Part shown: positions 43,507-51,887 of the stretch, one piece after another
Layout: each line of letters starts with the position of its first letter
How positions within the stretch are numbered: position 1 is the stretch's first letter
Origin: Microbacterium resistens NBRC 103078
GTDB lineage: Bacteria; Actinomycetota; Actinomycetes; Actinomycetales; Microbacteriaceae
Assembly (NCBI RefSeq): GCF_001552355.1
Contig: NZ_BCRA01000029.1
Span: 1-57,957 of the forward strand
Length of the DNA stretch: 57,957 bases
Direction of reading: 5' to 3'
The notes under the pieces: model-generated
Told to the model about the DNA's origin: nothing
Databases searched by the model: none
What the model saw: the letters and a program-made list of their open reading frames with translations, nothing else
Position numbers and translations under genes: made by a program

Positions 43507-43610
43507 TGGATGCGGCGGGGCAGTGGGTACTCGTTAGTCGCCGTCCTCCGCGTGATTCCGCGGAAGTCGTCATGGTTGGTGACGGCTGGTTGAGGCTGAT
43601 TTCAGCGGGG

Positions 43611-43631
43611 CTACCGGCACAGAACCGGCAC
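43611..43631 (+). other. left arm-type repeat pair (ACCGGCACA twice)
   Basis: CTACCGGCACAGAACCGGCAC holds two direct copies of ACCGGCAC. The same pair, with one difference, occurs near the right end at 53751-53771. Terminal direct repeats of this kind are typical arm sites for a tyrosine integrase. The rest of 43507-43610 shows nothing clear. Confidence 0.5.
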
Positions 43632-43633
43632 GG

Positions 43634-45598
43634 CTAGTCGCTAATCCACTCCTTTGGAATCAGTGCTTCTCCTCGCCAATTGTGTTCGACGGCTTCCTCA
43701 AACCAATCCTCAGCAAGGTGGGCGTGATCACTAACGATGATCTGGAAATGAGGTGCGAGTGACTTCGCAAATTGATCGAGAAGCTCGAACATTCGAGTCA
43801 CTGCAACATGATCATCTTGTTCCGGTATTCCCGATTCGCTAAGGCGCTCAAGACTCTCGGTGGATCGCGACTCATAGAAGGCCTGAGTGGGCTGATCCAG
43901 CATAAGGATTCTGGGCACAGGTCGCGATGACTGCACGAACAGTTTGTGTAGGGCCAGGTGGGTCGCCAGGTGATACCCGAGCCAGTTCGCCCCCGAGCCC
44001 AGGCCCGAAAGCGGCACAGGCCCTGCAGCTGTGTCCGTCACGACCGTCAGTTTTGCAATGTCTAGCCGGACGCCATGCTCGGAGTTCTCTAGCTTTAGTG
44101 ACTGCGCAAAGCGAGTCATTTCCCTGCCCAGTGTGATCAGTGCCGATGTGAGGCGCTCGCGGGCAACGTCGTCGTCAAGCTCTCGCTCCAACGACTCGAC
44201 ACGTCGTCGCGCTGACTCCACTGCCGTCGTCATCTGCGAAAGATCAGTCTCGTTGCGTCTAGCAAGTCGACCGATCGTCGCATCGATACGTCCGCGCACA
44301 AACTGGGAGCGACTGCGATCAAGGATCGTGCCTTCCTCGTTCGATGTGGAGTCGTAGGCATCGACAGCTGCCTCCACGCTGACGAGCCGCTCGCGTGCGC
44401 TGTGGATCTGTTCAGTGATGACCGTGAGCGCCTTTTGTCTGCCTGGTTGAGCTAGAGCTAGTGCTTCGAGCTCTTGGGACAGGCGGGCGAGGCGCGCAGT
44501 CATCTGCGCAGCAGTCGGGTCCTCATCCTGAAGCCGCTGTGAACAAACGGGGCAGACTCCGGAGTCTGCCGTTTCCGGAGCAGGAAGGAGTTCGATGCTG
44601 CGCAGCCGCTGCGCCTGCTTGGCAATCGCAGCATCGTAGCCGTTTTCGGTACTCGACACTTCGAGAAGAGCATCTCGTTGATCGAGTAGGTATCCGAGCT
44701 CTGTTGTCAACTGATGCTTCTCGAGCCGTAGCTCAGCAACTCGATCCTGTGAACGGATATCGATCGAGAGGTCGTCGTCGCTTGGATCGACAGGGCTTGC
44801 GAGCACTCGTCCCAAGATTTCCAAAGCGATCTCGGTGGTCGGTGCTCGGTCAACGTCGGTGAGACCGGATGCGTACGCCTCCGCCACGAGGGCTTGAATC
44901 TGAGTATCGTGGTCGGCCGCTTCCGCGACTGCAGCGTCAAGCGCGATCTCCGCCCGTCGAAGATCACGCTTCGCGCGCCGAAGCTGGTCGTGTCGTTCCG
45001 CATGGTCGCCGCTAACCGCGCCGAGAAAGAACGGTAGCGAATCGCGGATGGAAGCTGCCATGCCATCTTCGCCTTGACGATGGAACAAGAGGGACTTATT
45101 GGCGATTTCGCTCTGAGCTTGGAACAAGAAGATTGCAGCCTGCCCAAGGCCGACTCGATACGGGCTTCGCGTGGACCCCTCAGGGGGACTCAACCGCGAG
45201 TCCCCGAGTCCTATCCGCGCGCCGAGTTGCTCGCGAAGAGTCGAGGAGTCAGTGTTCTCGGTCAACTCTTCGTATTGGGGGAGCGCGAGGTCCTTGCCTC
45301 CGAGCTGAAGCATCGCTCGGCTCGTGGATGACTTGCCCGGCTTGAACATTGGTCGTCCAGTAAACGCCCTGGATCCGTCGTCAAACTGCCAAAGGCATCC
45401 GTACCAGGCAACTGAATGAAACACCTTGGTTTGCGGGATCGGTGCCTCGTCACGACCTAGACAGAAGTCGACGATATCGAGGAGGGCGCTTTTTCCTGTC
45501 CGTGAAGCGCCTGTGACGATGTTCAACCGGCCGGTGCGGAAGTCCACAGGGCGGACTCGCCCATCTAGGTTGTACACCGCGACACTGATTAGCTGCAC
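43634..45598 (-). CDS. ABC-3C system ATPase (DUF3732, Rad50/SMC-like)
   Basis: A 654-residue ATPase of the DUF3732 family. Walker A GASRTGKS is at residues 30-37; long charged helices that fit coiled coils (about 200-330 and 365-500) flank a zinc-hook-like CPVC at 349-352; the signature-like SGLGSG is near 531, Walker B RILMLDQPTQ at 563-572 and the SDH H-loop near 623. All motifs are intact. The GTG at 45598 was chosen because it starts the family's usual opening (QLISVAVYNLDG) and lies four bases after the middle-component stop. Family knowledge: ABC-3C cassettes are predicted conflict systems in which the ATPase senses nucleic acid and releases an effector. Confidence 0.9.
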   Translation of the reverse strand: MQLISVAVYNLDGRVRPVDFRTGRLNIVTGASRTGKSALLDIVDFCLGRDEAPIPQTKVFHSVAWYGCLWQFDDGSRAFTGRPMFKPGKSSTSRAMLQLGGKDLALPQYEELTENTDSSTLREQLGARIGLGDSRLSPPEGSTRSPYRVGLGQAAIFLFQAQSEIANKSLLFHRQGEDGMAASIRDSLPFFLGAVSGDHAERHDQLRRAKRDLRRAEIALDAAVAEAADHDTQIQALVAEAYASGLTDVDRAPTTEIALEILGRVLASPVDPSDDDLSIDIRSQDRVAELRLEKHQLTTELGYLLDQRDALLEVSSTENGYDAAIAKQAQRLRSIELLPAPETADSGVCPVCSQRLQDEDPTAAQMTARLARLSQELEALALAQPGRQKALTVITEQIHSARERLVSVEAAVDAYDSTSNEEGTILDRSRSQFVRGRIDATIGRLARRNETDLSQMTTAVESARRRVESLERELDDDVARERLTSALITLGREMTRFAQSLKLENSEHGVRLDIAKLTVVTDTAAGPVPLSGLGSGANWLGYHLATHLALHKLFVQSSRPVPRILMLDQPTQAFYESRSTESLERLSESGIPEQDDHVAVTRMFELLDQFAKSLAPHFQIIVSDHAHLAEDWFEEAVEHNWRGEALIPKEWISD

Positions 45599-45602
45599 AG
45601 CA

Positions 45603-46124
45603 TCATGGTGCCACACCGAACAGCGCATAGAGGGTCGCAGGCGGTCCGGTACGGGCGAACCATCGTCCGAGGAAGGACGCTTTGCCGATGATGAGCGCGA
45701 GCTCCCTGTCCCGGTCTCGGTTTAGCTTCCAACTGGGTGTTCCGAGCAACCCCTCGCCGTCGATGATCCTGAGCGAGCCCGTGCGAAGCCCGAATCGCAT
45801 CCCTTCACGCGTGTATGGAACCATGCTCCGCGCGCGGCTCGGGAACGAGGCTTGGAGTGCCGCATTCTCAGCGACCCACTTCGTAGTGTGGGAGTTGATG
45901 CGCGTAGGTAGGGCTTCGCGCGTATCACGGTGCAGGACCATGGGGACGGACAGGAATGCTAGTTCCCACGGCATCGCATCGCCAGACTGCTCTTCATACA
46001 TGTTCGCGGTGGCAACGAGTGTTGTAGCGATCAAGGCGGGATTCAGCATGCTGCCCGTGACCCACGAGCGATTGTCCCAGTTGGGCAACGCCATTGCCGT
46101 TATCGCGTTCTGCGAATCCTTCAA
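45603..46124 (-). CDS. ABC-3C system middle component
   Basis: A 173-residue protein. LNPALIATTLVATANMYEEQSGDAMPWELAFLSVPMVLHRDTREALP followed by WVAENAALQASFPSRARSMVPYTREGMRFGL matches the small middle-component family that links the ATPase to the effector in three-component ABC systems. The start is probably the TTG at 46124: it overlaps the upstream stop as TTGA and has GGAGG seven bases before it. The first ATG is at 46094 and lacks a ribosome site. Its order between the two large genes is standard. Confidence 0.87.
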   Translation of the reverse strand: MKDSQNAITAMALPNWDNRSWVTGSMLNPALIATTLVATANMYEEQSGDAMPWELAFLSVPMVLHRDTREALPTRINSHTTKWVAENAALQASFPSRARSMVPYTREGMRFGLRTGSLRIIDGEGLLGTPSWKLNRDRDRELALIIGKASFLGRWFARTGPPATLYALFGVAP

Positions 46125-47311
46125 TCGGTCGCCTCCAGCGTTCCAACAGTGAGGGCTTCGATCAGCGACTCGAAGTCGGGATGCCAGCCACACGAACCAC
46201 CATCTGCGATCTCGTGCCTGATGCCGCGAGCGTAAAACGCTTCTGTGTAGCGTGGGCGGACCTGGACGGCGACAGAGTCGCGAAGGCGGCGATACAGCAG
46301 CTTGCCGGCCTTGGCCCGATCATCTGCTGGGGCATCCTTCGGAAGGTCATCAATCATGTCGTCGAAGGCGATCTCCCACTCATCAATGAGTCGCTCTTTG
46401 AACCGGTCAAATTCGGTCATTTCGATCAGATTGCGATCAAGCCATTCAGTGGTTTGAGTCACCGCCCGATGGAAATCTGTCACAGCAGTGCGGAGCATCA
46501 CGGGAGTTGCGTTAATGAACTCGAGTTGGCGCACGAAGTTTCTATGCTCGTACTGTGCTAGTGCTTCCTCTGGCGTGACCGGGACGTCTATCGTCAAAAG
46601 ATTGTCGGGCAAAAAACGGTCCCGAATGTCATCGAGTTTCGCCTTCACCTCGCGGACGCTGATTGACCCGCGGGCCTTGCGTAGGAGATCGATAGCAACG
46701 GTGAGCCACCAAGCATCGAGCTCTGCCCTAAAGTCGGCTTCGCGATCACGAGGTGCGATCATCCACAACTCTCGATCGATAGCCGCATCGAGCCCTTCGA
46801 TGCGGACGTCCGCGTCGAGCACCGTCGTTCGCTGCACGATACCAAGCCGCTCCGGCTCTGGCAGTGCCTGCCACGCCAGCCGCGCATCTCTTGTCGTTTG
46901 GTCAGTGGAGGTCTCCGCCGCGGAATCAATCCGGATCAGCGCCATCGCAGTGTCGCGGGACTCCGTCCGTAAGAACCAGGCCGCCGAGTCAAGCGGGGCC
47001 GTTGCGGTGGTGACGATCGATAGCTCGGGGCCGTCGATTTGGCGGAGTCTCACATCATCAATCCAGACTTTCAGAGTCCGCCAAAGGTCTGCGCTCTTGT
47101 CGGACAGGGATCCTTGGCCGACCGCGTGATGCTTCAACTGGAGCGCTGACAGTGGGTCGCCTACGGAGTCCTCCCACGCGACATCGTCCAGCTTCTCGAG
47201 GGTCAGGCTCATGTCGGGACGGGTGCGTGCTCCGCGAAGGAGTTCTAACAACGCCCATCGGACCTGATAGAGGTAGCCAACTGCGCTGGCCGATGCGTCG
47301 TGCGAAACCAC
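46121..47311 (-). CDS. ABC-3C system effector/C-terminal component, nuclease-like N-terminus
   Basis: A 396-residue protein, the first gene of the cassette. The N-terminus ASAVGYLYQVRWALLELL, then LEKLDDVAWED (about 38-48) and ALQLKHH (56-62), reproduces the D...QxK pattern of restriction-endonuclease-fold effectors such as Cap4/DUF4297 relatives. The C-terminal half (about 250-396) is the ABC-3C-specific helical part. A GTG at 47311 follows GGAAGGAAG. Likely role: a DNA-cutting effector held in check by the middle component and ATPase. Nuclease activity is inferred from motif only. Confidence 0.85.
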   Translation of the reverse strand: MVSHDASASAVGYLYQVRWALLELLRGARTRPDMSLTLEKLDDVAWEDSVGDPLSALQLKHHAVGQGSLSDKSADLWRTLKVWIDDVRLRQIDGPELSIVTTATAPLDSAAWFLRTESRDTAMALIRIDSAAETSTDQTTRDARLAWQALPEPERLGIVQRTTVLDADVRIEGLDAAIDRELWMIAPRDREADFRAELDAWWLTVAIDLLRKARGSISVREVKAKLDDIRDRFLPDNLLTIDVPVTPEEALAQYEHRNFVRQLEFINATPVMLRTAVTDFHRAVTQTTEWLDRNLIEMTEFDRFKERLIDEWEIAFDDMIDDLPKDAPADDRAKAGKLLYRRLRDSVAVQVRPRYTEAFYARGIRHEIADGGSCGWHPDFESLIEALTVGTLEATD

Positions 47312-47579
47312 CTGGCTTCCTTCCGGATTGGCTTGACATCATCGTCGTGGGTTCCGACATCGTCGCACAAGTCGGATTCCGGTCGGTGCGTCGCCGAGGA
47401 GCGCCCGGACCGCAGCGGAGCGAGGACCGGACGCACCGCAGGTGGCGCAGCCGGCCGCTAGGCCGGCCTTGAACGGGTAAAGAAAATCCTCACAGCTCGG
47501 CTCACTTCGTTGACCGCCGAACCCGGGTGGCAGTCGCCTTGACGTCGGCGGGCTTGATCTCGCGGGCTTCGAACCGCCG

Positions 47580-48491
47580 GTGCCACTCGTTGAACACCTC
47601 GAGCAGCTCTGCGTCGCGGCGCTTGAGCGCTGTGGCCATGAACGACGAAAGATCAACGCCGTCCGTGTCACGGTCGCCGGCGAGCAGATCGGCCGCCTGA
47701 CCCTGCGGGTCGAGTACGTCGATGCGCTTGCCCAGTCGTTCGAGCTTCCGCTGGGTGGCACCTGGGACAGCGCGTCAGTGCTGATCGGGATGTCTGACGG
47801 CGGCTTTGAGTGGCGCCTGCCGCTCGGACCTCACACTCTCGTCGCGGGCTCCTCCGGAAGCGGCAAGGCGTCGCTGGTCTGGGGACTGCTCCTCGGCCTC
47901 GTGCAGCCGATTCATGCCGGGCTCATCGAGGTCTGGGGAATCGATCGCAAGGGCGGCATGGAGCTGGCGATGGGGCGGGATCTGCTCACTCGATTCGCCG
48001 ACGATGCCCCGCGCTCCGTGGCGCTGCTCGAGTCGGCTGTCGAGCAGATGCAGCAGCGCGCGCGGGAGCTGGCTGGGATCACGCGTCAGCACAGGCCGAC
48101 AGTTGAGAGTCCCACGGTGATCGTGCTGATCGACGAGCTCGCCGCCCTCACGGCGTACGAGACCGATCGGGACCTGCTGCGCCGCGCGAACGCCGCGATC
48201 GCAACTCTGGCTTCGCAGGGGCGCGCTGTCGGCTTCATCGTTTTCGCGTGCCTTCAGGACCCGCGCAAGGAGACACTTCCGGCGCGCGGGCTCTTCACCC
48301 AGACCGTAGGGCTCCGCTTGCGCGACCGGATGGAAACCGCCATGGTGCTCGGCGACGGTGCCGTGGCGGCAGGAGCACTGTGCCACGAGATCTCCCCGTC
48401 CACGCCTGGTGTCGCTTACGTGCTGGCGGAGAACGGCTCCCCACCGCAACGGGTACGCGCGGCATACGGCCTCCGACGACCAGATCCGTGA
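47580..48491 (+). CDS. FtsK/SpoIIIE-like transfer ATPase (TraSA type), short N-terminus
   Basis: A 303-residue DNA-translocase-like protein. Walker A is GSSGSGKAS (residues 90-98), with Ala after the Lys as in many AICE Tra proteins that have GKG/GKA. Walker B is VIVLIDE (180-186), followed by LASQGRAVGFIVFACLQDPRKETLPARGLFTQ, the family's sensor region. Complete relatives carry membrane helices before the motor; here the frame upstream ends in TGA at 47511 and no helix is present. The gene may have lost its 5' end when the ABC-3C cassette joined. The start (GTG 47580) is tentative. The 268-base gap upstream also holds the promoter region of the opposing cassette. Confidence 0.82.
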   Translation: MPLVEHLEQLCVAALERCGHERRKINAVRVTVAGEQIGRLTLRVEYVDALAQSFELPLGGTWDSASVLIGMSDGGFEWRLPLGPHTLVAGSSGSGKASLVWGLLLGLVQPIHAGLIEVWGIDRKGGMELAMGRDLLTRFADDAPRSVALLESAVEQMQQRARELAGITRQHRPTVESPTVIVLIDELAALTAYETDRDLLRRANAAIATLASQGRAVGFIVFACLQDPRKETLPARGLFTQTVGLRLRDRMETAMVLGDGAVAAGALCHEISPSTPGVAYVLAENGSPPQRVRAAYGLRRPDP

Positions 48492-48619
48492 TGCCGCACT
48501 CATCTACTTCGCGCCTCATCCGTCCCGTCGAAGTGCCCGAACCGGAACCCGCGCCCAAGGCACGGCCCGCCCGCGCTCGACGACCTAAGCCGACAACCGA
48601 ACCCGAGGGGGAATCATGA
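48491..48619 (+). CDS. small Pro/Arg-rich element protein
   Basis: A 42-residue protein starting at the TGATG overlap with the transfer ATPase stop and ending in the ATGA overlap with the next gene. This tight coupling on both sides supports translation. Sequence is mostly Pro, Glu, Ala, Lys and Arg (EVPEPEPAPKARPARARRPK) with no domain. It could be the tail of a split transfer protein or a small accessory factor. Confidence 0.5.
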   Translation: MPHSSTSRLIRPVEVPEPEPAPKARPARARRPKPTTEPEGES

Positions 48620-49020
48620 AGAAGGCAACGTTCATCTCTATCTCTGTACTGGCAGGCACGCTGCTACTCGCCGGGGGTGCTGCGCTCGGGTACTCGACGG
48701 GTGCGACGCAGGCGCAGTCCGCTGCGGCCACCTCGCCGAATCCAATGCCTTGTAACCTTCGACTCGTCTGGGATCGCGCCGCTCAGGACTACCTCGCCGT
48801 GTACGAGGACTCGGCGATGATCTCGTACACGCCGAAGTACGGGCGGATCGCCAACCCGTCCTGTACGGACGCCGAGATCCTCGCGTGGCAGGACTACCGC
48901 CGGGCGGACCGTCTCGACGCAGCCGTTTGCCGGCCTGTCCTGCGAGACGAAGCTACCGGTCTGGTCTCTCCGATCGGCTGTGCCGTGCCGACGATGGTGG
49001 TGTCTGATGAGCCTCGCTGA
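48616..49020 (+). CDS. hypothetical membrane-anchored/secreted AICE protein
   Basis: A 134-residue protein with an N-terminal signal or anchor helix (about residues 5-27, FISISVLAGTLLLAGGAALGY), a short Ala/Thr linker and a domain with three cysteines (PCNL, PSCTD, VCRPV and a C-terminal IGCAV). The family is not recognised. Its place between the Tra-like ATPase and RepSA suggests a role in transfer or surface exclusion. Its end overlaps the start of the next gene by 14 bases. Confidence 0.65.
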   Translation: MKKATFISISVLAGTLLLAGGAALGYSTGATQAQSAAATSPNPMPCNLRLVWDRAAQDYLAVYEDSAMISYTPKYGRIANPSCTDAEILAWQDYRRADRLDAAVCRPVLRDEATGLVSPIGCAVPTMVVSDEPR

Positions 49021-50358
49021 GTCAGTCGCCACCAGGTTGAGGAGTCCCGAGTTCGACGAATGGATGCGCGGTGCCGCGCGGACCGGATTCTGTTCGAACC
49101 CGGTCCGGCTATCCGGCTCATCCGCGACCCTCGACGCGGGCACTGGCGAGGTGCTCCGCGAGTTCGCGACGGCAACGCAGCCCGATGGGCTCACGTACAC
49201 GCGTTGCGGAAACCGGCGTGCGCGTCGATGCGAGTCCTGCAGCCACGAGTACAAGGGGGACACCTGGCACATGATCATGGCCGGTGCCGCGGGCGGGATG
49301 AAGGGCGTGCCGGAAGCCATCGCCGGCCACCCGATGGCATTCGTCACCTTGACCGCCCCTTCGTTCGGTGCCGTGCATTCAGCGTCGCGCTCGCGCCGCA
49401 ACGGTGCTTGTGCTCACGGTCGGCCTCGAGGCTGCCAGTGCGATCACCGCGACGACGACTCGATGCTCGGCGACCCGCTCTGTGAGGACTGCTACGACTA
49501 CGCGGGTCACGTGGTCTGGCAGTTCTTCGCTCCCGAGCTCTGGCGGAGATTCACGATTCAGCTGCGACGAAGTCTCTCCCGTGAGTTGGGGCTCACTCAG
49601 ACCGCGGCGGCCGAAGTCGTCCGCGTCCAGTTCGCGAAGGTTGCCGAATTCCAGCGCCGAGGCGCCGTGCACTTCCACGCGATCATCCGCCTGGACGGTG
49701 TGAGCGAGTTCGAGGAGTTCCCGCGACCTCCGGCCGATATATCTGAGGCACACCTGGCGGCCGCGGTACGAGCTGCAGCGCGCCGAGTCTCGTTCGAGGC
49801 TCCGCTGGTTCCGGGCGAGACCACAACGAGGATTCTGTGCTGGGGTGCGCAGCTCGACGTCCAGCCGATCGTCCGTCGCGACGGTCTCGATGGTGCGCTG
49901 TCCGATCGGGCGGTCGCGGCGTACATCGCCAAGTACGCGACGAAAGCGACAGAGGATCTCGACGGCGAAGGTGGGGCGCGACGGCACATCCGGCTGCTCA
50001 AGGACACGGCGGCTGCGATCGCCTCGACAGGCGTCGAAGAGTTCGTGTTGCTGGGCAAGTGGGCTCACATGCTGGCTTCCGAGGGCATTTCTCATCGAAA
50101 TCCCGCCGCTACTCCGTGACGCTCGGTTCACTGCGCGGGGCACGTGGACGTTGGCGGCTCGAGCGGATCGCTGAGCACGCACGCGCGGACGGACATGAGG
50201 TCGACGAGGTGCTCGTGATCGGGTCTTGGAGCTTCGCCGGTATGGGATGGCGCTCTGACGGAGATCGAGCGCTTGCTGTCGAGGCCGCGCGGGTAGCTCG
50301 TGAATGGCGAGATGCGCGACGAGTGCATCTCAAGAAAGAAGGAGAGGGACATGCGTGA
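49007..50358 (+). pseudogene. RepSA-like replication initiator, frameshifted
   Basis: The first frame (49007-50119, 370 residues) has RepSA features: a cysteine-rich N-terminal zinc region (RCGNRRARRCESCSHEYKGD), GAVHFHAIIRLDG and AAYIAKYATKA. It then ends abruptly after HMLASEGISH. The expected continuation, GFRGHFSSKSRRYSVTLGSLR and the C-terminal helix, is in the -1 frame up to TGA 50358. One missing G near 50074-50076 (CTGGC in place of CTGGGC) explains this. There is no slippery heptamer, so programmed frameshifting is unlikely. It is a point mutation or a sequencing error. The intact form would be about 450 residues and would start rolling-circle-like replication of the excised element. 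Confidence 0.8.
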
Positions 50359-50584
50359 CGTCGTTGAACTGCTGGAGGATCGTGCTGACGTCGAGGAGAT
50401 CGACGAGTACCTGACGCGGCGCGAGGTTGCAGCACGGTGCCGTGTGCCGCTGTCGACTTTCGACTCGCTCCGGAGACAGGCGCGAGTGCCGTTCCCGGAT
50501 GCGCACATGGGCAAGCACATGCTCTGGAAGGCGTCGACGATCGAAGCCTTCCTCGAGTCAGGGGGCACCCGTGGCCGGCCGTAG
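50351..50584 (+). CDS. excisionase-like helix-turn-helix protein
   Basis: A 77-residue protein with a MerR/Xis-type winged helix (EYLTRREVAARCRVPLSTFDSLRRQ) and a C-terminal KHMLWKASTIEAFLESGG, the usual form of AICE excisionases. The ATG at 50351 follows GAAGGAGAGG. It overlaps the RepSA end and its own stop overlaps the integrase start, the standard xis-int arrangement. Confidence 0.85.
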   Translation: MRDVVELLEDRADVEEIDEYLTRREVAARCRVPLSTFDSLRRQARVPFPDAHMGKHMLWKASTIEAFLESGGTRGRP

Positions 50585-51689
50585 CGAACGCGTCGATCCG
50601 AAGAGCAGGCGAGCGCTCCCCGAGGGCATCCGCTATCGAGCCGATCGCAACAAGTATCAGGTCCGCGTGTGGGCGACGGGACTCAACGGGGAAGACTGGG
50701 AGCGCAGCTTCCTGGTGGACACTCTCGCGGAGGCGAAGAAGCTCAGGAGCGAAGCGCGCAAGCAGGTGCGCCCCGACGGCGCGATGTCGCTCAACGCATG
50801 GCACGCGCGCTACTGGTCGACGATCGAGTCCGGCGTCCGGCCGGCGACCGCACGCGGGTATGACGTGGCCTGGCGCAAGCGTGTGAAGCCTTGGTTCGGG
50901 CACCGCAAGCTCGAAGCGATCACCGTCGGTGACATCGAACAGGCGATCGCCGAGTGGGACGGCACGGCCTCGACTCGAAACGATGCGCTGTCGATGCTCA
51001 GCCGGCTGCTCGATGGTGCGGCCAGAGCGGGCATTCTCGAGGCGAACCCCGCACGTCTCGCTCGTCGGCCGAAGGATGAAGGCGTTCGAAGCTTCCGCTC
51101 TCGTGCGCTCACCGCCGATGAAGTGACGGCGATGCTCGCAGCCGTTGAGGTCGGACCGTATCGCGCCGACCTCGCAGCGCTGGTCTACACCGGGATGCGT
51201 GCCGGCGAGGCGAGTGCGCTCCGAGTCGGCGACGTTGACCTGCCCGGACGCGTGATCCACGTTCGGCGCAGCTTCTCTCCCGGTCGTGCAGGCGAACTGA
51301 TCGAACAGTCGCCGAAGAGTCACAAGGAACGGACCGTGCCGCTGCCGAGCGCGCTCATGCCGTTCGTACGCCAGGGGATCGAAGACAAGCGTCGGAGCGA
51401 TCTGGTCTTCACAGGGCCGAGGGGCGGACGACTGAGCGCGTCAAACGTGCGCCGTTTCGTCGACTGGGACGCCATTCGTGCCCGGCTTGATCGACCCGAC
51501 CTGCGGATCCACGATCTCCGACACACGCTGGCGACGCTGCTCTTCGACGCCGGTGCAGCCGCGAACGACGTGCAGGCGATCCTAGGGTACTCGTCGATGC
51601 AGGTGACGGAGAGGTACAGCCGTGCGCGGTCGGATGCCGCGATCCGCGCGAACAGTGCGCTGGACCGACTTATAGGAGCAACCGAATGA
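50571..51689 (+). CDS. tyrosine site-specific integrase
   Basis: A 372-residue tyrosine recombinase. An N-terminal arm-binding domain (about 18-62), a core-binding SAM-like domain (about 73-165) and the catalytic domain with Arg210 (TGMRAGEA), Lys249 region (SHKERTVPLP), His314 and Arg317 (HDLRHTLA), and nucleophile Tyr349 (RYSRA). The usual His/Trp before the nucleophile is Tyr340 (LGYSS), a minor variant. The GTG at 50571 overlaps the excisionase end. It is the enzyme that recombined the element into tRNA-Phe. Confidence 0.92.
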   Translation: MAGRSERVDPKSRRALPEGIRYRADRNKYQVRVWATGLNGEDWERSFLVDTLAEAKKLRSEARKQVRPDGAMSLNAWHARYWSTIESGVRPATARGYDVAWRKRVKPWFGHRKLEAITVGDIEQAIAEWDGTASTRNDALSMLSRLLDGAARAGILEANPARLARRPKDEGVRSFRSRALTADEVTAMLAAVEVGPYRADLAALVYTGMRAGEASALRVGDVDLPGRVIHVRRSFSPGRAGELIEQSPKSHKERTVPLPSALMPFVRQGIEDKRRSDLVFTGPRGGRLSASNVRRFVDWDAIRARLDRPDLRIHDLRHTLATLLFDAGAAANDVQAILGYSSMQVTERYSRARSDAAIRANSALDRLIGATE

Positions 51690-51886
51690 GTGCGTCCGTT
51701 GTTCACCTGGCCATCGACGAGGAACTCCTTTTGGTTCTGATTGCAGCGCTCGACAGCCACCGCGACGTCTTGCTCGGGAACATCCACACCGCCGTCTCGG
51801 ACGAAGAGCGTCGCTACTTCGAGAGTGCTGTCGACCAGGTCGAAGATGCGATGGAGCTGCTGAACGAGGCGACGGAGGAGGCCTGA
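51686..51886 (+). CDS. small acidic hypothetical protein
   Basis: A 66-residue, mostly helical acidic protein (AIDEELLLVLIAALDSHRD, then EERRYFESAVDQVEDAMELLNEA). The ATG is coupled to the integrase stop by ATGA. No family is recognised. The acidic, helical form would suit a small antitoxin or a recombination accessory protein, but nothing proves this. Confidence 0.55.
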   Translation: MSASVVHLAIDEELLLVLIAALDSHRDVLLGNIHTAVSDEERRYFESAVDQVEDAMELLNEATEEA

Positions 51887-51887
51887 A

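Noticed and set aside
43634..45598. DNA repair SbcC/RecN gene in place of an ABC-3C ATPase.
   Set aside because: The N-terminal opening, DQPTQ Walker B and adjacency to the middle component and effector fit DUF3732, not SbcC or RecN.
47339..47761. A 140-codon minus-strand frame upstream of the transfer ATPase.
   Set aside because: Composition is Arg/Ser/Pro-rich, it is antisense to the start of the Tra-like gene and has no ribosome site or known motif.
50060..50120. Programmed -1 ribosomal frameshift in the RepSA-like gene.
   Set aside because: The sequence around the shift (ATGCTGGCTT) has no X-XXY-YYZ slippery heptamer and no obvious downstream pseudoknot.
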